A stretch of 64,000 nt of DNA from Paraburkholderia nodosa (GTDB lineage Bacteria; Pseudomonadota; Gammaproteobacteria; Burkholderiales; Burkholderiaceae): positions 62,001 to 126,000 of the forward strand of contig NZ_MCNV01000016.1 in the NCBI RefSeq assembly GCF_001718195.1, in the 5' to 3' direction. Under the pieces are notes generated by a model. That model saw only the letters and a program-made list of their open reading frames with translations. It was not told the DNA's origin and ran no database searches. Of the stretch, positions 25,148 through 34,036 are shown piece after piece; within the stretch, counting starts at the first letter, position 1; each line of letters begins with the position of its first letter. The translations under genes were made by a program, and so were the position numbers.

Positions 25148-25204
25148 GTACGTGACCCTGTGTATGGCGGCGGAGTAAGAGGCCGCGCCTTCGTGGTTAC
25201 GTGC

Positions 25205-26479
25205 TTACGTGCGCGGCGCGTAAGCCGGTTGGTCGACGCGGCTGGCCTCGGGAGCCTCAAGCGGCTCGACGCGTCCGACAATCACAAGATAGCTCACCGC
25301 GCCGAGCACGCAAAACCCACCGGCGACCACGAGCGGAATCGTGAACGAGCCGCGCGTGAGCTGCAGCATCACGCCGGTAAACGTCGTCAGCGCGATGCCT
25401 GCGAGATTCGACGCGAAGTTCTGAATGCCCGCCAGCGAAGCGACATGCCGCGGCGTGGGCGCGACGTCGGCAGGCAGCGACCAGATGCTGGCCGCCGCGG
25501 CCGCGAGGCTCCCATAAGCAATCGCGAAGAGTGCGAGCATTACATAGATATCCTGAACAACACCGGTTAGCGTGATCACGGACGAAAGCAGCATGCCGCC
25601 GACGATGCACGTCTTGCGCGCAGCCGTCAGGCTCCAGCCGCGCTTCACGAGTGCATCGGAAAGCCAGCCGCCCAGCCAGCCGCCCGGTATCGAGGCGATG
25701 GCGGGCAAGGTGCCGAGCGTACCGAGCGACTTGAGCGAGAAACCGCGCGCCTCGACGAGATAGCTCGGGAACCACGTAATGAAGAAGTAAATGACGAAGT
25801 TCAGGCAGAAGAAGCCGAGCATCATGCCCCACACGGTGCGGTAGCGGAACAGGCCGCTCCAGCGTATCGAGGCGGCGGCCGGCGCGGGGGCGCGCGGCTT
25901 GTCGAGTGCGGCCCGCGCCTCGGGTTCCCGGTACATCACGATCCAGCCCAGGATCCACACGAGCCCGAGCGCGCCGGTAATCACGAACGACGCCTTCCAG
26001 CCCCACGCGGCCATGATGGCGGCCACGAGCGGCAGCGAGAGTGCGGAGCCCACGCGCGAGCCGCTGTCGAAGATGCTCGTGGCGAGCGCGCGTTCATCGC
26101 GCGAGAACCATTGGCTCACGAGCTTCGCGCACGACGGATACGCCCCCGCCTCGCCCACGCCGAGCATGAGCCGGCAGCCGAACATCGCCGCGAAGCCGCC
26201 CGCCACCGCGGTGGCCGCGGTGAACACCGACCACCAGCCCACGGCGAACGGCAATGCGATGCGCGCGCCGGCCCGGTCGACGAACCAGCCAAACGGCAGT
26301 TGCATCACGGCGTAAGTCCAGAAGAAGCCGCTGAGCAGCAGCCCCATGGCGGCAGGACCAATGCCGAGGTCCTTCATGATGTGCGGCGCCGCTACCGCGA
26401 GATTGGCGCGGTCGATGTAGTTGACCGCTATCGCCAGAAAACAGAAGAAAATGACCAGCCAGCGCGATTTTTCCTTCAT
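25205..26479 (-). CDS. MFS transporter, anion:cation symporter (sugar-acid) type
   Basis: 424 residues, 12 helices. NYIDRANLAVAAPHIMKDLGI in TM1 and the LPFGWFVDRAGAR motif are typical of the ACS family (galactonate, glucarate and galactarate carriers). The ATG at 26479 has AGAAGGAG 8 nt upstream and is preferred over the GTG three codons earlier. It lies 71 bp after the GarD/UxaA gene and 57 bp before the dehydrogenase gene, in the middle of the sugar-acid operon, and likely imports the operon's substrate. Confidence 0.87.
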   Translation of the reverse strand: MKEKSRWLVIFFCFLAIAVNYIDRANLAVAAPHIMKDLGIGPAAMGLLLSGFFWTYAVMQLPFGWFVDRAGARIALPFAVGWWSVFTAATAVAGGFAAMFGCRLMLGVGEAGAYPSCAKLVSQWFSRDERALATSIFDSGSRVGSALSLPLVAAIMAAWGWKASFVITGALGLVWILGWIVMYREPEARAALDKPRAPAPAAASIRWSGLFRYRTVWGMMLGFFCLNFVIYFFITWFPSYLVEARGFSLKSLGTLGTLPAIASIPGGWLGGWLSDALVKRGWSLTAARKTCIVGGMLLSSVITLTGVVQDIYVMLALFAIAYGSLAAAAASIWSLPADVAPTPRHVASLAGIQNFASNLAGIALTTFTGVMLQLTRGSFTIPLVVAGGFCVLGAVSYLVIVGRVEPLEAPEASRVDQPAYAPRT

Positions 26480-26550
26480 CGAAAGCACTCCTTCTGAATG
26501 TGGCGCCGTCTATCCAGTGAATGGCGGCGCCTGTTCGAATCGCTCCCGCT

Positions 26551-28098
26551 CTACATGACCGCCCCCAGATGCCAGGGCACGAATTCGTTCTGGCCGTAGC
26601 CGTGCAGTTCGCTCTTCGTGCGCTGCCCGGAGGCGGTCGCGAGCATCAGCTCGAAGATCGCAGCACCGGCCTCGTCCACGCTTTGCTCGCCGTCCAGAAT
26701 GCGGCCGCAGTTCAGGTCGATGTCCTCTTCCTGGCGTCGCCACAGCGCGCTGTTGGTGCCGAGTTTGAGCGACGGCGAAGGCGCGCAGCCGTATGCCGAG
26801 CCGCGACCCGTCGTGAAGCAGATCAGGTTGGCGCCGCCCGCCACCTGGCCTGTGGCGGACACCGGGTCGTAGCCCGGCGTATCCATGAACACGAGACCCT
26901 GGGCGCGCACGGGCTGCGCATACTCGTAGGTTTCGACGAGCCGCGTCGTCCCGCCTTTCGCCACCGCGCCGAGCGACTTTTCGAGAATGGTCGTGAGGCC
27001 GCCCGCCTTGTTGCCGGCAGACGGGTTGTTGTTCATGTTGGCTTCCATGCGCGCACAATACGCTTCCCACCAGCGAATGCGCGCCACCAGCTTTTCACCC
27101 ACCTCGCGCGACACCGCGCGCCGCGTGAGCAGATGCTCGGCGCCGTAGATTTCGGGCGTTTCGGAGAGGATCGCCGTGCCGCCGTGCATGACGAGCCGGT
27201 CCACGGCCGCGCCGAGCGCCGGGTTCGCGGAAATGCCGGAATAGCCGTCCGAGCCGCCGCACTGCAAGCCGACCATGAGGTGACGCGCATCGACCGGCTC
27301 GCGCGTCACGCGGTTCGCATCGGCCAGCAGCGCACGCACCTGTTCGATGCCCGCTGCCACCGTGCGCGCGGTGCCGCCCGTCTGCTGGATCGTCATGGTC
27401 GAGAGGCGCGTACTGCGCTCGAGTTGTTCCGCTTCCACGAGACCGTCGATCTGATTCGTCTCGCAGCCGAGCCCGACGATCAGCACGGCGTAAAAGTTGG
27501 GGTGCCGCGCATAACCCGCGAGCGTGCGGCGCAACACCGTGATCGGCTCGCCCTCGGCCGCTAGCGCACAGCCTTCGCCGTGCGTGAGCGCCACCACGCC
27601 ATCCACGTTGGGGAACGCTTCCAGCGCTTCGGGGTGGATGTCGCGGCGAAAGTGATCGGCAATCGCGCGCGCGACCGTGGCCGAGCAGTTCACAGACGTC
27701 AGGATGCCTATGTAATTACGCGTCGCGACGCGGCCATCCGCGCGCCGAATGCCGAGAAACGTGGCCGGTTGCGCAGCGGCGGGCGTGTCGTGCGCGTCCA
27801 CGCCGAAGGCGTAGTCGCGCTCGAAATCGCCCATCGAGAGATTCTGCGTATGCACGTGTTCGCCGCGACGGATCGGGCAGCTCGCAAAGCCGATGATCTG
27901 CCCATAGCGGCGCACGGGTTCGCCCGGCTCGATATCGCGCAGCGCGACCTTGTGGCCAGGCGGAATCATACCCGCGACCGTATGGTCGCCATAGAGTGTC
28001 GAGCCAGGCATCAACTGTCCGCGCGCGATGGCAACGTCGTCGCGCCGGTCGAGGAGAATGAGCGCGGCCGAAAGCGAGGCGGGGTCGAGAAGTGTCAT
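26551..28098 (-). CDS. GarD/UxaA-family sugar-acid dehydratase
   Basis: 515 residues: an N-terminal SAF-like domain (about 1-95), then the iron-dependent D-galactarate/altronate dehydratase domain with RNYIGILTSVNCSATVARAI, VDGVVALTHGEGCA, GLGCETNQI, GLQCGGSDGYSGISANPALG, NNNPSAGNKAGGLTTILEKS and MDTPGYDPVSATGQVAGGANL motifs. This family removes water from galactarate or altronate to give a 2-keto-3-deoxy acid. It overlaps the lactonase gene by ATGA. The gene arrangement suggests a lactone is first opened, then dehydrated. Galactarate versus altronate cannot be decided. Confidence 0.88.
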   Translation of the reverse strand: MTLLDPASLSAALILLDRRDDVAIARGQLMPGSTLYGDHTVAGMIPPGHKVALRDIEPGEPVRRYGQIIGFASCPIRRGEHVHTQNLSMGDFERDYAFGVDAHDTPAAAQPATFLGIRRADGRVATRNYIGILTSVNCSATVARAIADHFRRDIHPEALEAFPNVDGVVALTHGEGCALAAEGEPITVLRRTLAGYARHPNFYAVLIVGLGCETNQIDGLVEAEQLERSTRLSTMTIQQTGGTARTVAAGIEQVRALLADANRVTREPVDARHLMVGLQCGGSDGYSGISANPALGAAVDRLVMHGGTAILSETPEIYGAEHLLTRRAVSREVGEKLVARIRWWEAYCARMEANMNNNPSAGNKAGGLTTILEKSLGAVAKGGTTRLVETYEYAQPVRAQGLVFMDTPGYDPVSATGQVAGGANLICFTTGRGSAYGCAPSPSLKLGTNSALWRRQEEDIDLNCGRILDGEQSVDEAGAAIFELMLATASGQRTKSELHGYGQNEFVPWHLGAVM

Positions 28099-29015
28099 AG
28101 CCGGTCTCCGTAGGCAGCGCCGCGCACGCCCACGTAAAGCGAGTACAGCGACGTGCTGGCTGCAATGAATAGGCGATTGCGATTCGGGCCGCCGAACACG
28201 AGATTCGCGACCGTCTCCGGCACGAGAATCTTGCCGAGCAGCGTGCCATCGGGCGCATAGCAGTGGATGCCGTCGCCCGCGCTCGTCCAGACGTTGCCAT
28301 GCTCGTCCACGCGCATGCCGTCCGGCACCCCAGGCGAAACGTCCGCGAATAACCGCCCGTTGTGCAAACCGCCTTGCGGATCCACGTCGAATACGCGGAT
28401 GTGATGCGGACCGTTCTCGATATGCGATGCGCCCGAGTCGGCCACATAGAGCCGCAATTCATCGGGCGAGAAGGCGAGCCCGTTGGGCTTCATGAAGTCG
28501 TCGGCCACGCGCCGCACCACGCCCGTATCGGGCGCCACGCGATATACGTGGCATGCGCCGATCTCGCTCGGCGCGCGAAAGCCCTCGTAGTCGCCGAGAA
28601 TGCCGTAGTCGGGGTCGGTGAACCAGATCGAGCCGTCCGAATGCACGATCACGTCGTTGGGAGAATTCAGCCGATGCCCTTCGTAGCGGTCGGCAATGAC
28701 GGTGATGCGCCCGTCGTGCTCCGTGCGCGTGACGCGGCGCGTGCCGTGCTCGCAGGTCACGAGCCGGCATTCGCGGTCGAGCGTGTTGCCATTGCTGAAA
28801 TTCGAGTTCGCGCGGAACACGCCCGTGCCGATGCCGGGCACCCAGCGCATCATCCGGTTGTTGGGAATGTCGCTCCAGACAAGAAAGTCGCCGGCGGGAA
28901 ACCACACCGGTCCTTCCGCCCACATGCAGCCGCCCGCGAGCTTCTCGAACTGCGCGTTGGGCTGCAGCAGCATGCGAAAGCGCGCATCGTGGATTTCGTA
29001 TTCGTGGGGATTCAT
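28095..29015 (-). CDS. SMP-30/gluconolactonase-family lactonase
   Basis: 306-residue six-bladed propeller. The metal site includes the Glu in GGCMWAEGPVWFP, the Asn of RLNSPNDVIVHSDGSIWFTDPDYGI (in parts) and the Asp of ADSGASHIENGPHHIRVF, with PNGLAFSPDE as the blade-3 marker. The enzyme hydrolyses sugar lactones to acids. It is the first gene of the four-gene sugar-acid operon and overlaps the dehydratase gene by 4 bp. The AT-rich stretch at 29088-29112 just upstream is the likely promoter region. Confidence 0.9.
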   Translation of the reverse strand: MNPHEYEIHDARFRMLLQPNAQFEKLAGGCMWAEGPVWFPAGDFLVWSDIPNNRMMRWVPGIGTGVFRANSNFSNGNTLDRECRLVTCEHGTRRVTRTEHDGRITVIADRYEGHRLNSPNDVIVHSDGSIWFTDPDYGILGDYEGFRAPSEIGACHVYRVAPDTGVVRRVADDFMKPNGLAFSPDELRLYVADSGASHIENGPHHIRVFDVDPQGGLHNGRLFADVSPGVPDGMRVDEHGNVWTSAGDGIHCYAPDGTLLGKILVPETVANLVFGGPNRNRLFIAASTSLYSLYVGVRGAAYGDRL

Positions 29016-29178
29016 CGTTCCGGCCTCGTACCGTCAGGGTCAGGTCACGGCGACGCGCGTGACCCGTCGCTCACTGCCGCGCCGGTTTATTAAATACTAG
29101 TTGAATAGGCGTGTGAAGATTTTCTTCAAGCGCCTGGAATGTGGTTTACCCGTGTTTCCCCGCGAGCCTGTGTGGCGA

Positions 29179-29532
29179 TCAGGTTTCGTCGAACACCTGG
29201 TCCAGGTCGTAAACGAGCAGGAACACGCAGCCCGTGTCGCTATGAAATCCCGCGTCGACGGTGCCCCGTTCGGCAATGCCCACGTATCCCGCAGTGAGCC
29301 GCCGGCCGTTTTGCACGGCCTCGCCTTCGAGTACGTAGATGAACTCCGGGCCCGTATGGCGGTGATCAGGGAACGTTGCCCCTGCAGCGAACCGGACCAG
29401 TTGCATCGCGCGGCCGTCTGCCTTGCCGAGGTTCTTGACCTCCACGCCGGGCGCGAAGCGGGAGGGCACCCATGGCAGGCTCGCTGAATCGATGCCTGAG
29501 AACCCAGGCGCGAGCGAAGGGTCGTTTGCCAT
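29179..29532 (-). CDS. Cupin-domain protein, ChrR-like
   Basis: 117-residue single cupin: FAPGVEVKNLGKADGRAMQLVRF leads into the motif 1 pattern PDHRHTGPEFIYVLEGE (two His and Glu as metal ligands), then AGYVGIAERGT and a motif 2 His in DAGFHSDTGC. It resembles the ChrR anti-sigma cupin domain but stands alone. ATG 29532 follows GAGGGC; a longer frame covering the neighbour is a shadow. It is 29 bp downstream of the PaiB-like gene and likely co-transcribed. Confidence 0.78.
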   Translation of the reverse strand: MANDPSLAPGFSGIDSASLPWVPSRFAPGVEVKNLGKADGRAMQLVRFAAGATFPDHRHTGPEFIYVLEGEAVQNGRRLTAGYVGIAERGTVDAGFHSDTGCVFLLVYDLDQVFDET

Positions 29533-29561
29533 GACGGTGCCCTCGTGTGCGCGGGTGCGCG

Positions 29562-30200
29562 TTATTGCGCCTTCGCGTCGGCAGCGGCAAGCATGGCGTC
29601 GGCGATGCGCGACTCGCCGCTCGATTTGAGCGCGTCGCCCGCGCCGCGAATATCGCGCTCTTCCTTGTTCTGGCTGAGCTTGCTCTTGCCGACCAGACGC
29701 GTGATCTCGATCTCCACGCCGACGATCGCCTTGACGAGCGTGTCCGTGTAGTCCTTGGGCGCATCGGCCATCTTCCAGGGCTTGGGCTGCGTGGCTTCGT
29801 GCGTGCGCGTCAGGCGGCCAATCACGCCGCGCACGTAGCGCTCGTCGTCGAGAATCTTGATGCGCCCGTGAGCATGGACCACGACGTAATTCCAGGTCGG
29901 CACCTGCTTGTGCGCCTCGTGCTTGCTCGGATACCAGTTCGGTGAAATATACGCGTCGCCCGCGCGGAAGATCACGAGCACGTCGTCGCCGTTCGCCACG
30001 TCCTGCCAAACCGGGTTGGCCCGCGCGACGTGCGCACGCAGCACGCCCAACTCGCCCTCGCCCGCCGCGAGTTCAAAGGGGATGTGATTCGCATCGAGCC
30101 CGCTTTTGCCCTGCGTGACCAACGTGCCGAACGGATGTTGGGCGATGCAATCGTGCAGAACGTCTTTGCGGTTTTCGGCGAAATGGGCTGGTACGTACAT
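29562..30200 (-). CDS. PaiB-family FMN-binding split-barrel protein
   Basis: 212 residues beginning MYVPAHFAE, the hallmark of PaiB/FMN-binding negative transcriptional regulators, with GTLVTQGKSGLDANHIPFEL, AHVARANPVW, AYISPNWYPSK and the C-terminal IVGVEIEITRLVGKSKLSQNK segment. In Bacillus, PaiB represses sporulation and protease genes; in proteobacteria it is usually encoded next to a MocR regulator, as here, and its role is unsettled. It is divergent from the MocR gene across 122 bp carrying direct repeats. Confidence 0.87.
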   Translation of the reverse strand: MYVPAHFAENRKDVLHDCIAQHPFGTLVTQGKSGLDANHIPFELAAGEGELGVLRAHVARANPVWQDVANGDDVLVIFRAGDAYISPNWYPSKHEAHKQVPTWNYVVVHAHGRIKILDDERYVRGVIGRLTRTHEATQPKPWKMADAPKDYTDTLVKAIVGVEIEITRLVGKSKLSQNKEERDIRGAGDALKSSGESRIADAMLAAADAKAQ

Positions 30201-30276
30201 GCGTTTGTCCCTGCTCGTAAGGTGATGGGCGAGCGCGGCCGCAGCCGCCACAAATCCGAGTCTGCCGCAAAAGTGG

Positions 30277-30311
30277 TTTATTCTATAGATCCAGTTTATT
30301 CATAATCCAGT
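30277..30311. promoter_or_regulatory. Direct repeats between paiB-like and MocR genes, candidate MocR operator
   Basis: Two copies of TTTATTC-N(5 or 3)-ATCCAGT: TTTATTC at 30277 and 30295, ATCCAGT at 30289 and 30305. MocR/PdxR regulators characteristically bind short direct repeats in the divergent promoter. The last repeat lies 12 bp before the MocR start codon, so binding would also autoregulate. Confidence 0.55.
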
Positions 30312-30322
30312 GAACCAGAATC

Positions 30323-31807
30323 ATGCCGAGAACCGCACAGGCCGCTGAGATGCCATCGTTCGGCACGCTGGACCGGGAGGCCGGCAATCTCAGCCGCCAG
30401 CTGGCCGAGGCGCTGCGCGAAGCGGTGCGCAAAGGCGATCTGCGGCCCGCCGATGCGCTGCCTTCCACGCGCGCGCTCGCCGCTTCGCTCCGGGTCGCGC
30501 GCGGTACGGTGGTCGAGGCCTACGAACAGCTGATAGCCGAAGGCTTTCTTGAATCGAAAGCCGGGGCAGGTACCCGCGTGGCGCTCGCACTGGCGGAGCC
30601 GCCCGCGCGCGAGCCCCGCGTGGCTTCATCGCAGGCGGCGCAAGCCGGGCTGCCGGAGCGCGCCGAAACGTTCGCCAGGATCGGACGCGAGTTCAAGCCG
30701 CTTCCTCCGGTGCCGTTCGCCATTTCGGTGCCAACGGGCTTGACCGCGCCCGGCGACATCTGGCGCCGGCTCGGCAACCGCCTGCGCGCGCGTGGCCCCG
30801 CCTCGCCGACCGGCTATGCCAACCCGCTGGGCGCACTGGCGCTGCGCGAAGCGATTGCCGATTATGTGCGCAAGTCCCGCTCGGTGCGCTGCGAAGCGGA
30901 TCAGGTCATCGTGACGAGCGGCACCCAGCAGGGGCTCTTTCTCGCAAGCCAGGTGCTGCTGGGGCCGCGCGACCAGGCGTGGGTCGAGAACCCGGCCTAT
31001 CGTGGCGTCACCGCCATCCTCGAAAGCCTGCCCTACCGCGACGCCATGGTGCGCGTGCCCGTGGACGCCGAGGGTCTCGACGTCGAGGCCGGCATTCGCA
31101 TGGCCCCGAAGGCGCGCGTGGCGTTCGTCACGCCTTCGCATCAATATCCGCTCGGCATGCCGCTGAGCATGGCGCGGCGCGCGGCGTTGCTCGCCTGGGC
31201 GCGCTCGGCCCATGGCTGGGTCGTCGAAGACGACTACGACAGCGAACTGCGCTACGAGGGCTCTCCGTTTCCGGCGCTTCAGGGCCTCGCGCCGGATCGC
31301 GTGGTGTATCTCGGCACCTTCAGCAAGATCCTGTTTCCGTCACTGCGGCTTGGCTACGTCGTCGTGCCGCCCAGCCTCGTAGATGCGTTCTGCGGCGCGC
31401 GCGTGCTCATGGACCGCCATCCGCCAACGGCCGATCAACACGTGCTCGCCGCCTTCATGACCGAGGGGCACCTCGAGCGACACGTCCGCAAGGTGCGCAA
31501 CGTCTATGCCGAGCAGCGGCTCAGCCTGATCGAAACGCTCGAAGCGCTTTTGCCCCGTGAACTGGCGTGGATCGAGCCCGGCGATCAGGGCATGCATCTC
31601 GTGCTCTGGCTCGCCGCGAGGCTGGACGATCACGAGATCGTGCGGCTTGCAGCGAACGAGGGTATCGCGGTGCGCGCAGCGTCGCCGATGTTCGCCGCGG
31701 GCACCGCACGCCCCGGGCTCATCCTGGGCTTTGGCGGCTTTCTCAGCGCGCAAATGAAAGCGGCCGCGGAGCGCCTCGCCGCCGTGATCGCCACGGCGGC
31801 GACATGA
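30323..31807 (+). CDS. MocR/PdxR-family regulator (GntR HTH + aminotransferase domain)
   Basis: 494 residues: N-terminal GntR winged HTH (LPSTRALAASLRVARGTVVEAYEQLIAEGFL, in parts) and a fold-type-I PLP aminotransferase domain with GTQQGLFLASQVLLGPRD, VVEDDYDSELRY and the PLP-lysine segment YLGTFSKILFPSLRLGY. Such proteins sense PLP or PLP-aldimines and regulate vitamin B6, GABA or taurine genes. It is divergent from a paiB-like gene, its probable target. No Shine-Dalgarno is visible before the ATG. Confidence 0.9.
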   Translation: MPRTAQAAEMPSFGTLDREAGNLSRQLAEALREAVRKGDLRPADALPSTRALAASLRVARGTVVEAYEQLIAEGFLESKAGAGTRVALALAEPPAREPRVASSQAAQAGLPERAETFARIGREFKPLPPVPFAISVPTGLTAPGDIWRRLGNRLRARGPASPTGYANPLGALALREAIADYVRKSRSVRCEADQVIVTSGTQQGLFLASQVLLGPRDQAWVENPAYRGVTAILESLPYRDAMVRVPVDAEGLDVEAGIRMAPKARVAFVTPSHQYPLGMPLSMARRAALLAWARSAHGWVVEDDYDSELRYEGSPFPALQGLAPDRVVYLGTFSKILFPSLRLGYVVVPPSLVDAFCGARVLMDRHPPTADQHVLAAFMTEGHLERHVRKVRNVYAEQRLSLIETLEALLPRELAWIEPGDQGMHLVLWLAARLDDHEIVRLAANEGIAVRAASPMFAAGTARPGLILGFGGFLSAQMKAAAERLAAVIATAAT

Positions 31808-31814
31808 AGCATCG

Positions 31815-32774
31815 CTAAGCGCTTCGGGCTACTGGATATCGCTGCGACTTGCTCAATTCGATAGCGAGGAAGTCGACGAAAGCCCGAATGCGCGTGGACA
31901 ACTGGTGCCGCTGCGCATACACGGCGTAGATATCCGCACCGGGCGTTTCATACTCGGGCAGCACGACCACGAGCCGCCCGTCCGCCAGATACTCGTTGAT
32001 GTCCCATTCCGCGCGCATCAAAATGCCATGCCCGTCCAGCGCCCACTTCACGGCAATCTCGCCGTCGTTGGTCGTGAGATTGCCATTGATCCGGACGGCT
32101 TCCGATTTGCGCGCATTGCCGCGCTCGTGCGAAAGCCGCCACACGCCATAGGCTTCGTCGCCCTGACGAATGCTGATGCAGTTGTGCTTCACGAGGTCGT
32201 GCGGCGTGGCGGGCGTGCCCCGGCTCGCGAGATAGGCGGGCGAAGCGCAGAGCAAACGCCGGTTCGCTGCGAGACGCCGCGCGATCACGCGCGTATCGGG
32301 CGGCTCGCCGAAGCGGATGCAGACATCGTATGAATCTTCCGTGAGCGGCGGCGGCATGACCGAAAGCTGAAGCTGCACGGAAACCTGTGGATACTGCGCG
32401 ACGAAACGCGAAAGCGCGGGCCCGATATGGCTGCGCCCAAAGCCGAGCGTCGCGTTCACGCGCAGCAAGCCCTTGGGATGCTTCTTCGAGCCGCCCAGCA
32501 GCTCGCCCAGCTCGTCGATCTCGTCGAGAATGCGGCGCGCGTGCTCCAGGTACACCTCGCCTTCTGGCGTCAGCATCATGCGGCGGGTCGTGCGGTTCAC
32601 GAGCGGCACCCCGGCGCGCTCCTCCATTTGCGCGAGCCGCTTGCTCACGGCGGCGGGCGTGAGGCCCAGTTCGCGCGCGGCGGCGCTCAGGCTGCCCGAG
32701 GAGGCGAGCGTCGAGAAAAAGCCAAGATCGGCGGGTAGAACGGTGTCGGTCACGGTCGCCACTTGTGAATTCAA
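31815..32774 (-). CDS. LysR-family regulator, DmlR-like
   Basis: About 319 residues: HTH (FFSTLASSGSLSAAARELGLT, AAVSKRLAQMEERAGVPLV) and effector domain (YDVCIRFGEPPDTRVIARRLAANRRLL). The annotated start is TTG with no Shine-Dalgarno; a GTG four codons later is equally possible. It is divergent from the tartrate/D-malate dehydrogenase gene, the same arrangement as dmlR-dmlA in E. coli, so it probably activates that gene in response to D-malate or tartrate. Confidence 0.85.
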   Translation of the reverse strand: MNSQVATVTDTVLPADLGFFSTLASSGSLSAAARELGLTPAAVSKRLAQMEERAGVPLVNRTTRRMMLTPEGEVYLEHARRILDEIDELGELLGGSKKHPKGLLRVNATLGFGRSHIGPALSRFVAQYPQVSVQLQLSVMPPPLTEDSYDVCIRFGEPPDTRVIARRLAANRRLLCASPAYLASRGTPATPHDLVKHNCISIRQGDEAYGVWRLSHERGNARKSEAVRINGNLTTNDGEIAVKWALDGHGILMRAEWDINEYLADGRLVVVLPEYETPGADIYAVYAQRHQLSTRIRAFVDFLAIELSKSQRYPVARSA

Positions 32775-32798
32775 GTTAAGGATGCTTTGAGTCTAGCA

Positions 32799-32814
32799 CC
32801 GGTTTTTGAACCGG
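32799..32814. promoter_or_regulatory. Palindrome in the dmlR-dmlA divergent promoter
   Basis: CCGGTT (32799-32804) and AACCGG (32809-32814) with a 4-bp spacer, in the 89-bp divergent region. A second one, ACTTG-N6-CAAGT, lies at 32761-32776 over the regulator start. Either could be the LysR-type binding site. Confidence 0.4.
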
Positions 32815-32863
32815 GAGTTCGGTAAAGTGAACCCACACTGGCCTCACTTCACAGGAACGAGAC

Positions 32864-33946
32864 ATGAAGACCTATCGCATCGCGACCATTCCCGGCGACG
32901 GCATCGGCAAGGAAGTCGTGCCCGCGGGCAAGGAAGTGCTGGAAGCGCTTGCGAAAACCACGCAGCGCTTCGCGTTCGAATTCGAAAACTTCGACTGGGG
33001 CGCCGACTACTACCGCCAGCACGGCGTGATGATGCCGGCCGACGGGCTCGACGCCATCCGCAACAAGGACGCCATTCTGTTCGGTTCCGCGGGCGACCCC
33101 GACGTGCCCGACCACATCACGCTCTGGGGCCTGCGCCTGAAGATCTGCCAGGGCCTCGATCAGTACGCGAACGTGCGGCCCACGCGCATCCTGCCCGGCA
33201 TCGACGCGCCTCTGAAGCGCTGCAAGCCCGAAGACCTGAACTGGGTGATCGTGCGCGAGAACTCCGAAGGCGAGTATTCGGGTGTGGGCGGCCGCGTGCA
33301 CCAGGGGCATCCGCTCGAAGCCGCGACCGATGTCTCGATTCTCACGCGCGCCGGGGTCGAGCGCATCCTGCGCTTCGCGTTCCGCCTCGCGCAGTCGCGC
33401 CCCCGCAAGCTGCTCACGGTCATCACCAAAAGCAACGCGCAACGCCATGCCATGGTGATGTGGGACGAGATCGCGCAACAGATCTCGAAGGAGTTCCCGG
33501 ACGTGAAGTGGGACAAGGAACTGGTGGACGCCGCCACGGCGCGCATGGTCAACCGCCCGGCTTCGCTCGATACGATCGTCGCGACCAACCTGCACGCGGA
33601 TATTCTCAGCGACCTCGCCGCCGCGCTTGCGGGCAGCCTGGGCATTGCGCCGACCGGCAACATCGATCCCGAGCGGCGTTATCCGTCGATGTTCGAGCCG
33701 ATCCACGGTTCGGCCTTCGACATCATGGGCAAGGGGCTCGCCAATCCGATCGGCACGTTCTGGTCGGTCGTGATGCTGCTCGAGCACCTCGGCGAGACCG
33801 AAGCCGCCGCTCATGTGATGCAGGCCATCGAGACCGTGACCGCGAACCCCGCGCTGCACACCGGCGACCTGGGCGGCAAGGCGACCACGGCGCAGGTCAC
33901 GGCCGCGGTGTGCGAACTCGTCGAGAAGGCGGCCGTCGCTGCCTGA
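32864..33946 (+). CDS. dmlA: Tartrate dehydrogenase / D-malate dehydrogenase
   Basis: 360 residues of the isocitrate/isopropylmalate dehydrogenase family: IATIPGDGIGKEVVPAG, SAGDPDVPDHITLWGLRLKICQ (the family's tartrate/D-malate loop), YANVRPTR (substrate arginines), ENSEGEYSGVGG, RHAMVMWDE, DTIVATNLHADILSDLAAALAGSLG (Mg-binding aspartates) and EPIHGSAFDIMGKGLANPIG. It oxidatively decarboxylates D-malate to pyruvate and oxidises tartrate, NAD- and Mn/Mg-dependent. AGGAACGAG precedes the ATG. It is followed 90 bp later by an MFS carrier gene on the same strand, presumably the tartrate/malate importer. Confidence 0.92.
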   Translation: MKTYRIATIPGDGIGKEVVPAGKEVLEALAKTTQRFAFEFENFDWGADYYRQHGVMMPADGLDAIRNKDAILFGSAGDPDVPDHITLWGLRLKICQGLDQYANVRPTRILPGIDAPLKRCKPEDLNWVIVRENSEGEYSGVGGRVHQGHPLEAATDVSILTRAGVERILRFAFRLAQSRPRKLLTVITKSNAQRHAMVMWDEIAQQISKEFPDVKWDKELVDAATARMVNRPASLDTIVATNLHADILSDLAAALAGSLGIAPTGNIDPERRYPSMFEPIHGSAFDIMGKGLANPIGTFWSVVMLLEHLGETEAAAHVMQAIETVTANPALHTGDLGGKATTAQVTAAVCELVEKAAVAA

Positions 33947-34036
33947 GCGCTAGCGCGCCGTTAAAAAAAGCAGACACGGGGGCGTGACACCAAAAATACC
34001 CGCATGCCCCCGCCGAACCCTCCAGGGAGGAGACAC

